From positions 1,302,001-1,366,000 of the forward strand of contig JACONQ010000011.1 of the NCBI GenBank assembly GCA_014281115.1: 64,000 nucleotides of DNA, read 5' to 3'. This document shows, piece by piece, positions 1 through 11,658 of this stretch (the stretch's first letter is position 1; every line of letters begins with the position of its first letter). The notes beneath the pieces are model-generated. The model was not told the origin of the DNA. It ran no database searches and saw only the letters and a list, made by a program, of their open reading frames with translations. Origin of the DNA: Laburnicola sp. R22_1. Lineage: Eukaryota; Ascomycota; Dothideomycetes; Pleosporales; Didymosphaeriaceae. Made by a program: the position numbers and the translations under genes.

Positions 1-3000
1 CTAGGAGCGAAGGGCAAGCCTCAAGGATGGATACCTAAACCTGAGATATAAGAACGATTTGATAAGGCTATAGCAAGCCGATTATTATTTGGAGGAGCTA
101 TAAAGGCAGCACTCAAAGCGAATGGGAGCGCGACGAATACTAGAGACTAGGCAGAACTGGCAGCGTCTGCAGTCTCGACAGCACCTTGATAGTTTGATGA
201 TCACAGACCTACGCATGACGTATTGAATAGTCATGTATTGCAGCTTATAATGAGCTCAGACTGCGCAAGCAAGTAGACAGTTAAGCCGAGTCTGATTAAT
301 TGATGGATTCTGGATCCAGGATCAAACACACACGTCACCAACAGCAGAGCCTATAGTTGGAAGAAGCGAGCTGACGGGACAGGTGAAGTTATTAAGGCTG
401 GAGATCAAGAGCTATTAATATATGAGTGGGGAGATGTTATCCTACTTATTAACACGCCTAGAGGCACGGAGCAGATAGAGCTCACATACGTCGCCTATGT
501 CCCAGGATTTCTTACTAACGTCGTTGGCCTGTCACGCTGTCGATTAATAGGCATTTATTTCGACTCAGGACGAGACTGCTTATACCAGAAGAGCTGGAAG
601 AACGTTATTTGCAAGCTTAACTATACTGGTGGACACTGGTTGATAGATGCTGAAGGCATGGAGAGACCAGATGCTAGCTCTCTACTTGCAGCCTCAACAT
701 ACGCCCGCAAGAAGCCTTCATACGAGCCCAAGAAGCTACTGCAGTTGACTGCAGAGGAAGCACATGTTATGTGGGGTCACGCTGGCAGAGAGGCGATCAA
801 GCACCTGCCTAAGAATGTTGAAGGCCTACACATTACGGATGGCCAAGCACCGAAGTGGAAAGACTATAAGACGTGTATACAGTTAAAGCTGACGAAGATT
901 GTTAGTTAAAGGCCACCTTAAGAACCAGCGACTCGACCGTTCGAGCGTATTAGCATAGATCTGATACAGCTCCTAGAGCGAGGAGAGCGCTGCTACAATG
1001 GCGATCGATACCTATTTCATGCTTTCGATCAATACACGAAGTGGCACGAAGGATGCTGTATACCAGATAAGACAAAGGCTACTCTAACAAAGGTCTTTAA
1101 GCGATTACTGGCTAAGATAAAGCGGCAATTCTAGAGTCAAGTCATTATTGTAAGGCTGGACATGGAGACTGGATATGTCAAGCTGCTAGAGCTCTGTAGA
1201 GATCTTGGAATCGCTATCAAGGCTAGAGCTACAGAAGCTCAGAGCGGAGCCATTAAACGCGCAGGCAAATCTATTATAATTCGAGGCAGAGCTATACGCC
1301 TACACGCAGGTTTACCGAAGGCGTACGCTAACGAGTGCGTTATGTCAGCTATATATCTACTCAATCGTACACCAACCGAAGCGATACGATGGGAATGCCC
1401 GTACACCAAAGTCAAGGGAGTGAAGCCATCAGTCGCTCACCTTGAGGTGATCGGAGCGAGAGCGTATGTGCTCAACGAGAAGCTACCTAGGGGAGACAAG
1501 CTCGAATCTCGAGCTCTGATCGGCCACCTGGTAGGCTTCGATTCAACCAACATATTTCGAGTATGGTTACCAACAATCGGACGAGTTATACGAACTCGAG
1601 ACGTTGTCTTCCTGCGAGGCAAGCTCTACGATGAGCAAGAAAAGTACGCAGAGAAGAGTTATATTCGTGAGGCAGCAGAGGTGCTTGACATTAAGGAGAC
1701 GCCTGATTACAGCAACATATTAATTAATCAGCTGTCTACACCAGAAGACTATTCCTATAAGCCTAAGCTAGAGCTTGAGTTTGACTTTAAATCCGAGGCT
1801 GAGATTGAGGATACTTAACTAGCTCTTATGACACTAGAAGAGACGCTAGAGAAGCACGGACTGCGCCAGTCACTAGACAACATAGGCTGGGGGAAAGGCT
1901 ACGCTCTAGCTCCAGAGGGAGAAGAGCTGAATTGAACAACAAACAACGCAAAGCGACGAGAGGAGATTAATAGTCAACTATCACAGGAGAACGTGATAGA
2001 GGGTAAGCGAAGTTGGAAGCCAAAGAGCTTTGGCACGTATTTGGCAACATTCGCTGCCTGTATCAACCCCACAGCACCAGCAAAGCTACTTAGCGAGGCG
2101 CCAAAGACTCGACTACATCGTGATCAGCTGCCACCAGAGCCAAAGAGGTGGAAGGATCTAGATCGTCACCCATTTGGTGCTGAGTTCAAGAAGGCAAGCA
2201 GAGTTGAGATCGACAGTGTTATCGACCGTAGATGCTTTGGAAAAGCTATAGAGCTCGCTGAGCAAGCAGATGCTGAGGTGCTACCACTTATGTGGGTATT
2301 CTCGTACAAGTTCGACGAAGATGGATACCTCTACAAATTCAAAGCTTGACTGGTTGTCCGAGGAGATCTGCAGTAAGACTGGGGCGACACATACGCAGCT
2401 ATACTGGCTGCGAAGATCTTCCGATGCCTTATCGCCCTGGCAGCAGCCTTCGACCTAGATCTATACCAGTACGATGTACTCAATGCCTTTCTCAATGCGG
2501 AGCTCGATCGACCTACCTACGTACGCTGTCCAGAAGGATACGATAAAGAACTTGGAAAACTGCTAGAGCTCAAGCGCGCTCTATACGGACTCCGTGACGC
2601 GCCGCGACTATGGTACAAGCATCTCACTGCAACGCTTGAGAAGATGGGACTAAGACAGGTGCCTGGAGTGCCCTGTCTATATAGTAGTAACCAGCTTATC
2701 GTCTTCTTCTTTGTTGATGATATAGTGGTAGCTGTATCCCGCAGTAATTAAGACGCATACCGTCTATTCGACAGACAGCTGAGAACAACCTACGACACAC
2801 GATACCTGGGAGAGTTAAAGTGGTTCCTGGGCATACGCGTTATTCGAGACAGAAAGCAGAAGAAGATCTGGCTACTCTAAGACAGCTTTATTGACAAGGT
2901 GGCAAAGAAGTACAACATTGCTTAAGGAAGCACAAAATACCCAGCAGTGCCGCTGGCAGACGGACATCTAGGCCTGAGTAGAGAGGAGCCAGACGATCAA

Positions 3001-4053
3001 CGCACGAAACTCTATTAAGAGCTTGTTGGATCGCTAGCCTACATAGCGACGTACACACGACCAGATGTCGCCCAAGCTCACTTAGAGCTATCTTGTTACC
3101 TATAGAACCTAGGCCAGAAACATATCAGTGCGGTATACCACGTATGGAAGTACCTAATTGGCACGAAGAGACTCGCTATAGGAGCTTATACAGACTGTGC
3201 GAATAGTGAGTCTGGTGGCAGTCAAACCATCTACCTGAGTTTAAGCTTGGGGGGTGCAGAACCACTATTCTATGGAGCATCAGATGCAGCTTTCGCAGAC
3301 GACCTAGAGACCAGGCGGAGCTCACAAGGATACCTTTTCATGCTCTACAGCATGCCTATTGACTGGAAAGCGACACGACAGCGCTCGGTCACTAAGTTGA
3401 CCACTGAGGCAGAGCTTCTAGCTCTGTCAATAGCTGCTAGCGAGCTTCAAGCGTGGAATTGACTATTCAAATATATTAAATTCGACCTAGATATTACGCC
3501 AACTATTTACTGCGATAACCTACAGACAGTAGGTATTATTACTAAGGACAAGGACAAGCTGTTCACAAAACTACGCCACGTCGACACTTACTAGCACTGG
3601 CTGAGACAAGAGCAGGCAGAAGGACGCGTATTAGTCTAGTGGAAGCCTACTAATTAGATGCCAGCCGACGGACTTACCAAGAGCCTTGTACGTCAAAAGC
3701 ACACCGACTTTATGAGGCAACTTGGCATGCAAGACGTTAAAGGATATCTATAGAAGAAGCTTAAGGAGGACTCTACTTTAGATTCTATTGTTTACTACCT
3801 ATTCTAGTATAGTACAGAGCATTAGCTTTGGTGTGGGTACACCGCAGCTGGGGGGGTGTGTAGCCACGTGACTTACGTCAGAGGTGGTGTGTGTAGAAGG
3901 TTCTATCTAGGTGCACAGACCACTACCCTTAAGATAAAGCTCTTGCCCTCTCCTTTCTTCCTTGGTAGACTCCTCACTCCACACACTCTTTTCTGCAGAT
4001 AGCAATACAGCTTGTTGTCCTTATATGCCTCATATGCCTGCCCGCCCATAACA
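1..4053 (+). mobile_element. Ty1/copia retrotransposon, degenerate, 5' end outside the window
   Basis: Translation in shifting frames shows the copia order. A protease-like stretch near 300-350 has Asp-Pro-Gly-Ser where an Asp-Ser/Thr-Gly is usual. A GAG-pre-integrase/zinc-binding segment lies at 640-909 and an integrase core and C-terminal part at about 940-1818. Reverse transcriptase spans about 1990-2900 with a Phe-Val-Asp-Asp catalytic box near 2710, and RNase H spans about 3250-3720. Many stops sit where glutamine or tryptophan is expected, as RIP would produce. In the integrase zinc motif the first cysteine of the CxxC pair reads as tyrosine. A G-run (3851-3856) just before the LTR is the likely polypurine tract. 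The element is dead; the 5' LTR is not in view, so age cannot be judged. Confidence 0.9.
3857..4053 (+). repeat. 3' LTR of the first copia element
   Basis: It starts TGTGTAGCC directly after the polypurine run and ends CCATAACA, giving the expected TG...CA ends and a length of about 197 bp. Downstream sequence abruptly becomes the coding part of a different, pogo-like element, which supports the border. The matching 5' LTR would lie before the window, so the exact ends cannot be confirmed by comparison. Confidence 0.7.
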
Positions 4054-4625
4054 TAGGAGTCGCAAACTCCGCGAAATAGTATAGAACTTAGGTCGCAATC
4101 AACGCTAGTTAAGCAGAGGATTCAAAGGCATGTAGATAGTTCCCTAACTTATATGGTTAAGGCGGTGAAAAAGCTCGTTAAAGGCGCTGAGCTAATAGGG
4201 CATTCTTTGGTGTTAATGACTAAACGCAACGCCGAACTTCAAGCTACTAATAAGGCCGCCACGCGACGTAAATCGTATAAAAGAAAGCAAGTATAGCGTG
4301 AAGGAGTCTTTACAGCTGAAGAGGGCCAGTAGCTGGCCACTCTAAAGGAGTTTGGGGCGCGCAGTGATGGGCAAAAGGCGAAGAAGAGGGTGCGCGCTAA
4401 TAGAGGCGAATCTGCTCAACGGCGCTGTGGACGCTGCGGCAAGCCTGGGCATAACAAAACAACCTATAAGCAGCCTGTAGAAGTAGATTCTGAATAGATT
4501 GGCCTATTTAGACTATCGAAAATAGTTCGTGTTGACTCTGTACTATCGTGAATAGTACAGAACTTAGTGGGGTCTTGGCAAAGTGATCGACTCGATGGAA
4601 TGATCGACTCGAGTGCAAAGTACGT
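4054..4625 (+). mobile_element. Right part of a pogo/Tc1-mariner-type DNA transposon (zinc-knuckle type)
   Basis: Conceptual translation across 4080-4495 gives the C-terminal part of a fungal pogo-family (DDE_1) transposase. It is a basic helical region ending in a Cys-x2-Cys-Gly-x-x-x-His knuckle (about 4428-4465) in which the last cysteine codon reads as tyrosine, plus several TAG/TAA stops at glutamine positions. The right terminus (about 4570-4625) contains two copies of GATCGACTCGA and ends ACGT, followed by a TA dinucleotide (4626-4627), the target typical of this superfamily. The left half is missing from view because the copia element was apparently inserted into it. It is inactive. 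Confidence 0.75.
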
Positions 4626-4627
4626 TA

Positions 4628-5717
4628 TAATAATTTATTAGTACTATAGTTTTTTTTACAACTAAGAGAGTTCTAATAAAAATATTATAATAATAGTAGA
4701 TATCCCTCCTACTATTATATATATATAGAAAAGCGTTTTAAAGTGTTAATAAAAAGAAGTTAGCGCGTTATAAGCGAGCTAAGCGGGCTTGGCAGGCTTG
4801 GCGCGCCTATTAGTACTATAGTTTTATATAATAATATTACGTAATATATATAATAACTAGTAAAATAAAGAGTTTTTTATTAATTACTAACTGATTATAT
4901 AATAAGAATAGTATTTTTAAATTAAATAATTAAAGACTAGTATTTTATCTATAAAACTTTTAAAAATTAAAATTCTAGCTTTACTAGTAAAAAAGTTATA
5001 AAGCTTTAAAAAATTACATATTTAGACTATTTGTATATATTAGCGTAAGTCTGTATATGTTTATATATCTCTAAGCATTTTTGTGCTAGTAAATTACTTA
5101 TATAAAAATGCGCACAAATGTGCACAATTTGTATAGTTAAGTAAAAACTTTCTTACTAGTAATGTAATTATATAGTGCCGCTAATAATAATAGGTAGTAT
5201 TAAAAATTAAAATACTACTAAAAGGTAGCGCGCGTATCTAACACCTAGTACCTAGCAACTATATATTACTTAGTAATTAAAAATAGATTATTAAATATAT
5301 ATTATATGTTGAATGGGTACTCTACAGCTAGCTGTATAGACATCGAATTCTAATCCTCTATACTGGCAAGCGTGGAGGGTGTACGGGGCGATCGTACGAG
5401 GAAAGGAAATAACATAACAGAACGACTTGGTATTGATTGCTTGTCTCTAGAGAGGGTGCGGATGGAAAGGAGAAGATCTTGCGGCGCACGGGCCGCGGAG
5501 CACGGGCATCACGTGATCCCCACGTGATGCCATCGTGCGGCAATATTGAAACCTCAACACCCTCAGGTGCCCTTGCCCGTACGATGTACGGACATTATAC
5601 ATATAAATTTAAGTAAGTAAGCTATTTTCTAAGCCTTAGCTATATATAGTTAGAAATATGTGCTACGTAGCAGATTAAGGCGTGCTATATAGTCTCGCTA
5701 ACACAAAGCTAAAAATA
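4628..5717. other. AT-rich, RIP-like intergenic DNA
   Basis: Strongly AT-biased sequence with isolated GC patches (4770-4810 and 5360-5580) and no credible reading frame. The phrase TTAGTACTATAGTTTT occurs twice (near 4639 and 4810), suggesting further degraded repeats. I see no gene here. Confidence 0.6.
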
Positions 5718-5809
5718 AGCTAGCGTATATAAATACGAGTTATATAGGGTTTTAAGTCACTCTACTAAAACGTAACACCTACACAAAATACGCGATATCT
5801 CTCTATAAC
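5718..5809 (+). repeat. Left terminal inverted repeat of the Fot1-like element
   Basis: It pairs with 10349-10440 in inverted orientation. Differences are largely C-to-T in this arm (for example TTATAT here against CCACAT in the other arm). It is preceded by the TA target dinucleotide at 5716-5717. Confidence 0.85.
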
Positions 5810-6489
5810 ACTTATTAATATAGACGCCGATAAGGTAGCTATATAATTAGCTATTACTAATTATAATATAGGCATTTATAATAGCTAGCGGGCTACAGCT
5901 AAGACGTATGGCATTTCTATACCTACTCTCTCTGCACGTATACAAGGCGCAACTAATAGCTATACTAGCCATTAACACTAATAGCGATTAACTTCTCTAT
6001 AGGAGGACTTTCTAGTAGACTAGATTCTTAAAGAAGACGCACGCGCCTATCCTCCCTCACACACTCGCGCTTAAGAAATAGCCAATTAAATCCTATATAT
6101 AAACAGCGATAATCAGCCTATTGGCAAGCTCTGGCTATCCCACTTTATTAAGCGACAGCCACGCGTCGCCTTAGTTATTAGTAGAAAACTTAAGGCTTAG
6201 AGAGCTAATACAGCGACTCTAGAGCAGTTACGCGCGTTTCTAGAGCGCTACAAGCAGACTTAACAGTGGTTTAATATATAGGCAGAGAATATATACAATA
6301 TAGATAAGACTAGCGTCGCTCTAGGAGTATGTACAAACACTAGAGTACTCTCTAGTAGTTAAAAGAAAAAGGCTTATATTTAATTACTAGAGAATCGCGA
6401 GTGGGTCTCTATAATTGAGTGCGTATCAGCAATAGGGCAGAAACTACGCTGCGTGGTTATCTTCAAAGGCTAGAGCCTATAAACTACCT

Positions 6490-6494
6490 AGTTC
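6490..6494. repeat. 5-bp target site duplication, left copy (AGTTC)
   Basis: AGTTC immediately precedes the 5' LTR and recurs directly after the 3' LTR at 9422-9426. A 5-bp duplication is normal for copia integration. Confidence 0.9.
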
Positions 6495-6663
6495 TGTAAG
6501 CAGCCTAGAGCTATGTCACATGACGACATTAGTCTCATGAGTCAGCTCGCCTACTATATACGAGCCTCTGATCACTCCATGTACGATACACAGGCATATA
6601 CACATCTGAACACAGATACTTCTACAATATACACTTTCTACACATACTACCTAACTGCTTACA
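6495..6663 (+). repeat. 5' LTR of the nested copia element
   Basis: Starts TGTAAGCAGCC, ends CTGCTTACA. It differs from the 3' LTR at only three positions, all transitions (near 6536, 6626 and 6651), about 98% identity. Confidence 0.92.
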
Positions 6664-9252
6664 GTTATAAGCCTGGCCTAATCCGCACTTATATACATAC
6701 ATTAACTCCCTACCTACCTATCTGTTGATCGAGCCTACTCTATCTTGCCATGTTAAAGGCCAGCTCTTCGATCATCCTTCACGGTCCACACAACTAGGAA
6801 CTATAGATCTATACTATTAAAAGGCTCGCAGAGGCTGGAGACGTATAGGGATATATTAATCCAGATCTGTCACCCCTATTGACGCTCAGCAAGCCTTAGC
6901 AACCTGCCCAGCTTCAAACTGTTAATAAAGACGGATCGCCAGCGATAGAACCTACTACTGAAGCTCGAGCGCAGTACAATCAGGAAATAAGTCTCTACTA
7001 TAGGGAGCTTAAGGAATACAGACGAACTAAAGATAAGATTGGCCAAATTAAAGCGCACGTAGCTAACACTATTACTTAGGACCTAGTCTATTAAATTAAG
7101 GACTAAAAGTCCCTCCACGATCAGCTCAAGATGCTATAGGAGCTCTATAGCCCTACAATAGCTGATTGAGAATATTAGGTCTAGAAAGCCTACAATACTG
7201 CTAAAGTACTGCATGCTTATAGAGAGAATCTAGAGGAGTAGTGTAGCACCTTTCTTGCTGCCTACAACAGGGCCAAATAACTTAAGCTACCAGAGACGCA
7301 TGGCTACCAACCTCACAAGGACCTCATTCGAGCTATTAGGCAGATCGACCCTAGCTACGCTGCTACTATCGCTATCACAGTATTTAACGCGGAAACTATC
7401 TCAACTGCCTTAGATAGCGACTCTATCTAGCCAACACTACCTGAACTACCGAGGATACCTACGCAGCCACTCTAGCGGTTCGAATATTCCGAGCTCTAGT
7501 CGCTATAGCTGCCTACTTTAACATGGAAATCCGTCAATATGATGCTGTCAACGCATTCACAAACGCTCAACTCGTGACACCAGTCTATTGTCACTCACTA
7601 GAAGGATTCTCTGACCCTGACTATCTATGGAGACTACGTCGAGCTCTATACGGCCTAAAGACCTCACCACTACTCTGGTATTAAGAGCTCATTAAGACGC
7701 TCACTGAGCTAGGCCTACGCGAAGTCAAAGACGTTCCTTGTCTATGGAAGAATGACAAGCTTCTAGTCTTCTTCTATGTGGATGACATTGTCGTACTCTG
7801 CCTACCAGCCTACAAGGCTGCACTATATGAATTCGAGCAGAAGCTCCTGCGCCGATATAAGATTCGATCTCTAGAAGAGCTTTAAATGTTCTGTGGCATT
7901 CAAACGCATAGAGACTATAAGAATAGCTCTATCTGGCTATTACAAGCTTTATATATCGAGAAGCTGGCATAGAAGTATTCTTCACCAAAGCCATACACGA
8001 AGTTACTAGCTACCCCACTACCTCTAGAAGAGCAATTACTATCTAAGGATTAGGCAAATGACTTTACTAAGCACAGATATGCCTAGCTTGTAGGCTCTAT
8101 AGGCTACGCGGCTGGAGCTACCTAACCTAATGTCTTAAAAGCTCATTCTAAACTAGCTGAGTTTCTCACAAATCCATCTTCACGTTATCTCAACGCAGCC
8201 TACTAGACAATCGCCTACCTGCTAGGCACCAAAGATCGAGCTCTCTACTACACAGCCTCTATCTTAAACGAATTAGTCTATATAGCCGACCAGACTTAGC
8301 CTGAGTTCTTTGGAGCAATAGATGCGTCGTACGCCGATGATAAGATTACACGCAAGAGCTCACAAGGCTACATCTTCTTCCTATTTAGCGGACCTATAGA
8401 CTAGAAAGCAACACTCTAACGCTATATCACCAAGTCCACTACAGAAGCAGAGCTGGTCGCCGCATCGTCTGCAGGCACCAAACTGATCTAGTGGTGGAGA
8501 GTCTTTAAACAAATTAGCTTTAATCCAGATCATAAACGCCTTCTATACTGTGACAATTAGCAGACTATCCGGCTTCTTACCTCTACTACGCCTCGTCTTA
8601 AGACTACTGTACGGCACGTCGATATCCATTATTACTGGCTACGCCAAGAAGCTCAATCCAACAATATCAACCTCTTATACATCTAGACAAGCTGTCAATT
8701 AGCTGACGGCCTCACCAAGCTGCTACCTAGGCAGAAGCACGAAAACTGGGTTTCTCTTCTTCATTTTCAACCATTTCCTTCTAAATGAGCTTCCCTACAG
8801 TATAGTACTCTTCCTGGTTTCTCCCATGTGGTTTTTACAGGTTTAACGAGGCTATATATTTACTAAGCTCTATCCTGTACACAGCTCTACGCTATACCCC
8901 TACACTTTACTTAGCTCTATCATATACTTAGCTTTACGCTGTATTTTACCTTTATATATAGAGCAAATATGCTCGCATTATGTATTAAGCTCCACCTACA
9001 AGGCTCATTAACCTCAGCACAGAACGCGAAGCAATAAGGATCTTAATACTGGCTCTAGGAGACGTCCTACTATTAGGGACGCCTGTAGTATAGAGCGAGG
9101 TCCACCAACACTGCAACGGCGGACGGCTACCTACCTGGGACTGCACTAATATAGAGACTAGTTCTCAACCTAAATGCAGCTGCTATATAAAGGCAGAGGG
9201 GGACCTATAGCCAATATCAGCTTTAAACATGCGTTCGAACCTAAAGGGGGTG

Positions 9253-9421
9253 TGTAAGCAGCCTAGAGCTATGTCACATGACGACATTAGTCTTATGAGT
9301 CAGCTCGCCTACTATATACGAGCCTCTGATCACTCCATGTACGATACACAGGCATATACACATCTGAACACAGATACTTCTACGATATACACTTTCTACA
9401 CATACTACCCAACTGCTTACA
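9253..9421 (+). repeat. 3' LTR of the nested copia element
   Basis: Same 169-bp length and ends as the 5' LTR, followed at 9422-9426 by the AGTTC duplication and then by the resumed transposase reading. Confidence 0.92.
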
Positions 9422-10348
9422 AGTTCCTATCGTCCTACGTACCTAGCTGGCTGTATACAACCTTAGAGAATGGATAGACGTTAAACGCGATAGGTGTTAA
9501 GTGGTTACAGCGCATTTTTATCCCTAAGATAGCTGTAGGTGATGGCCAGTACCGCCTCCTTATCCTTAATGGTTATGGCAGCCATATTAATATAGACTTC
9601 CTATGGCTTTGCAAACAGCATCGAATTAAGCTTTTCTATCTACCTGCGCATTTGTCGCACGTCCTACAGTCTCTAGATCTCGCTCTATTCTCTGTAATCA
9701 AGTCTAGTTACTGACGCCAGATCTAGGAGCTCGCATCGCTCGACAACACCACACCTGTTAAGAAGGAGCGCTTTATTGCCTGCTACTATTAAGCTAGGGA
9801 GGAAGGCTTTATAGAGCGTGTGATTCGAGCTGGCTAGTAGGCTGCTAGTATCTGCCTATTTAACATCAATTACGTGCTCAGCTTGTCGCAAGTCTCCTAG
9901 AGGCCTACTACGCCTACGCATTAGCAGCAGCCTCAGCAGCAGCCTTAGAGCTTCCTCTCGACCCCCTAAGGCCCTCGCGATCTCTATATAGCGCAGCGCG
10001 ACGTCCAGAGCGTCGAGAATTTAGGTTGTAGGACCTGGCTACTCCTATAGAAAGCAGGTAAGGCGCTAGCAGCTGCAAATGCTAGAGCTGCAGGACTTAA
10101 ATTAGAGAAAAGACGCCTTGAGCATTATCTACAAACTGCTAGCTCTTAGCGTCGTCAAAAGCGCATTTAGATAGACCTAAATTAACGCTTTATAGAAGTA
10201 GAGACTATTAGAGAGGCTATGCGCGCAGCTGAGGCTTTAGCAGCTTAGCAACGTAGATCTACTATAGCAAGCGCTTTAGAAAGGGCTGTAGTAGTTATAG
10301 CAGGTGCAACGCTTGAATCTATGTGTACTTAATGGCAATTATAAAGGC

Positions 10349-10440
10349 GTTGTAGAGAGAAACCGCGTGTTTTGTGCAGGTGTCGCGTTTTGGTGGGGTG
10401 ACTCGAAACCCTATGTGGCTCGTATCTATATACGCTAGCT
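10349..10440 (-). repeat. Right terminal inverted repeat of the Fot1-like element
   Basis: Reverse complement matches 5718-5809. This arm keeps cytosines where the left arm shows thymines. It is followed by TA at 10441-10442. Confidence 0.85.
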
Positions 10441-11658
10441 TATGTTAATCTTAAATGTCAATTTGCGGGTTGCACATGCTTTCATGCATGAATGCTATTT
10501 TGGCCGCGTCTTGACAGATTCCTCGAGGCAAGCGAGCCGAAAAGAGATTCCTCTTGAAATACTTCATGAAGAATATATCCGTGATGTAAAGGGTATTCGC
10601 TAAACAGGGCGTATCTACACTCCCAGTGAGATTGTTGGTTTGAAAGAACGGTGTGTTTGGAGGAGAAGCAATCCCTGCAACATTCAGCGCCGCTTCTCAG
10701 CAGCGGCGAGTCGGTTGAAGAGATGCAAGCTGGTGATTTAGAGCAATCATCCTAGAGGATCCATTGAATCAAAGGCTTAGTGTTCGTCAAAATCTTCGTC
10801 AAAATCTTCAACGTATTAGCATTGGGGAAGAGCAACCGATGTTTCAGCCGCCTGTGGATTCAGCGTCTGGTACATCAGGACAGTACCATCTCCAGCCTTG
10901 TAAGTGAGAGGAAAATCTGCAAGGCGACCGTGGATCGATGGACGACCAGGAAGATTAACTCAACTCGGGCCGGTCTGCGCGTTCGCAGGTGGTAGATGTC
11001 ATTTCCGTCAGACCCTTATCAGGATACAATTGATTTGAATGAAGGGGAAGGGAGAAAGGTGTCCAGCACATGAGTGGGCTGCAAAATTGGCGTGCATTGT
11101 GACGGAGTTGGTGTCGCACACAGCAAAGGCGATGCCGCGCATGGCTTTAACAGGAAACAGACACCGGTCGTTATTGTCCTTGGTGTTTTTGGTCGGAGTG
11201 GATATCTGTGGCTGGATTGCATTGGTGGGTTCGTTGATAGGGCTGGCGAGTCGCGGCAGAAGATGCTCGGATTGCCAAGCCTTTTCTGTCCGTACGGAAA
11301 GAACGATCGGGCGAAGGTCATTCATTTATTCATTCATATCAGTTTATAGTCGACCTAACCTTTTACAGATTATCATAGTGTTGTTCACCGGAACTCGAGG
11401 GCTGAACGAGGTGCTCGCCAAAGCCTGTTGCAGGTTGTTTGCCTTGTCGGGTAGGCGAGCCAATCACCGATAAGGCCGATCTCCTGTTCGAGCCGGCGGT
11501 GTGCCCGGTGAGTCCCTTGCAGTGCGATGACCTCACGCTAGAACTCAACGCACCAACACATTTCGATTTCAACACACCTAAAAGGCAAGAGTACTCCCAA
11601 GTCGACACTCTGATCTCGCTGCATCTGTGGGACTACATTGTGCTGGAACATATTTTCC
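10441..11658. other. Spacer between the repeat block and the first intact gene
   Basis: Base composition returns to normal after 10440. Several open frames of 80-145 codons overlap on both strands at 11008-11610, but none shows a recognisable motif or consistent gene structure, so I call no gene. The 3' part is presumably upstream sequence of the gene starting at 11659. Confidence 0.5.

Larger units (their letters stand above)
6495..9421 (+). mobile_element. Copia retrotransposon, 2927 bp, internally deleted, nested in the transposase
   Basis: It is bounded by 169-bp LTRs (6495-6663 and 9253-9421) and AGTTC duplications. The interior begins with a gag-like helical region (about 6860-7470). 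It then passes directly, near 7478, into the middle of reverse transcriptase (about 7480-8230, with a Tyr-Val-Asp-Asp box near 7780) and RNase H (about 8290-8730). No protease or integrase can be found, and the N-terminal part of reverse transcriptase is also missing, so the element has an internal deletion or is a non-autonomous form. In-frame TAG/TAA codons fall at glutamine positions. A G-run (9246-9250) before the 3' LTR is the likely polypurine tract. Confidence 0.9.
5718..10440 (+). mobile_element. pogo/Fot1-like DNA transposon, split by a copia insertion
   Basis: The left end (5718 onward) and the reverse complement of the right end (to 10440) match over about 92 bp, starting AGCTAGCGTATATA, and both are flanked by TA (5716-5717 and 10441-10442). 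Without the nested copia element the unit is about 1.8 kb, the usual Fot1 size. A transposase relic runs from about 5830 to 6494 and resumes at 9427-10330. Recognisable parts are a helix-turn-helix DNA-binding region, the stretch around Glu-Trp-Val-Ser-Ile-Ile-Glu (about 6400), and the catalytic region near 9540-9700. Asn replaces the expected catalytic Asp before Gly-Tyr-Gly-Ser-His at about 9567. Numerous stops at Gln/Trp codons indicate RIP; the element is dead. Confidence 0.88.

Noticed and set aside
6513..6728. Open frames starting in both copia LTRs (also 9229-9477)
   Set aside because: They are LTR sequence running into the interior or the flank; the repeat nature explains the similarity.
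6876..7058. Minus-strand frame inside the nested copia element
   Set aside because: Reads opposite the gag-like region; no motif.
9233..9244. tRNA B-box-like GTTCGAACC
   Set aside because: Lies in the copia interior; no matching A box or cloverleaf.
1..10440. Reassigned stop codons (TAG/TAA read as glutamine) in the retroelements
   Set aside because: Stops also occur at tryptophan positions and in CpA contexts, and all host genes use TAG/TAA/TGA as normal stops, so RIP is the simpler explanation.
11008..11610. Overlapping frames of 81-144 codons on both strands
   Set aside because: No recognisable domain, no consistent start or splice structure, and mutual overlap.
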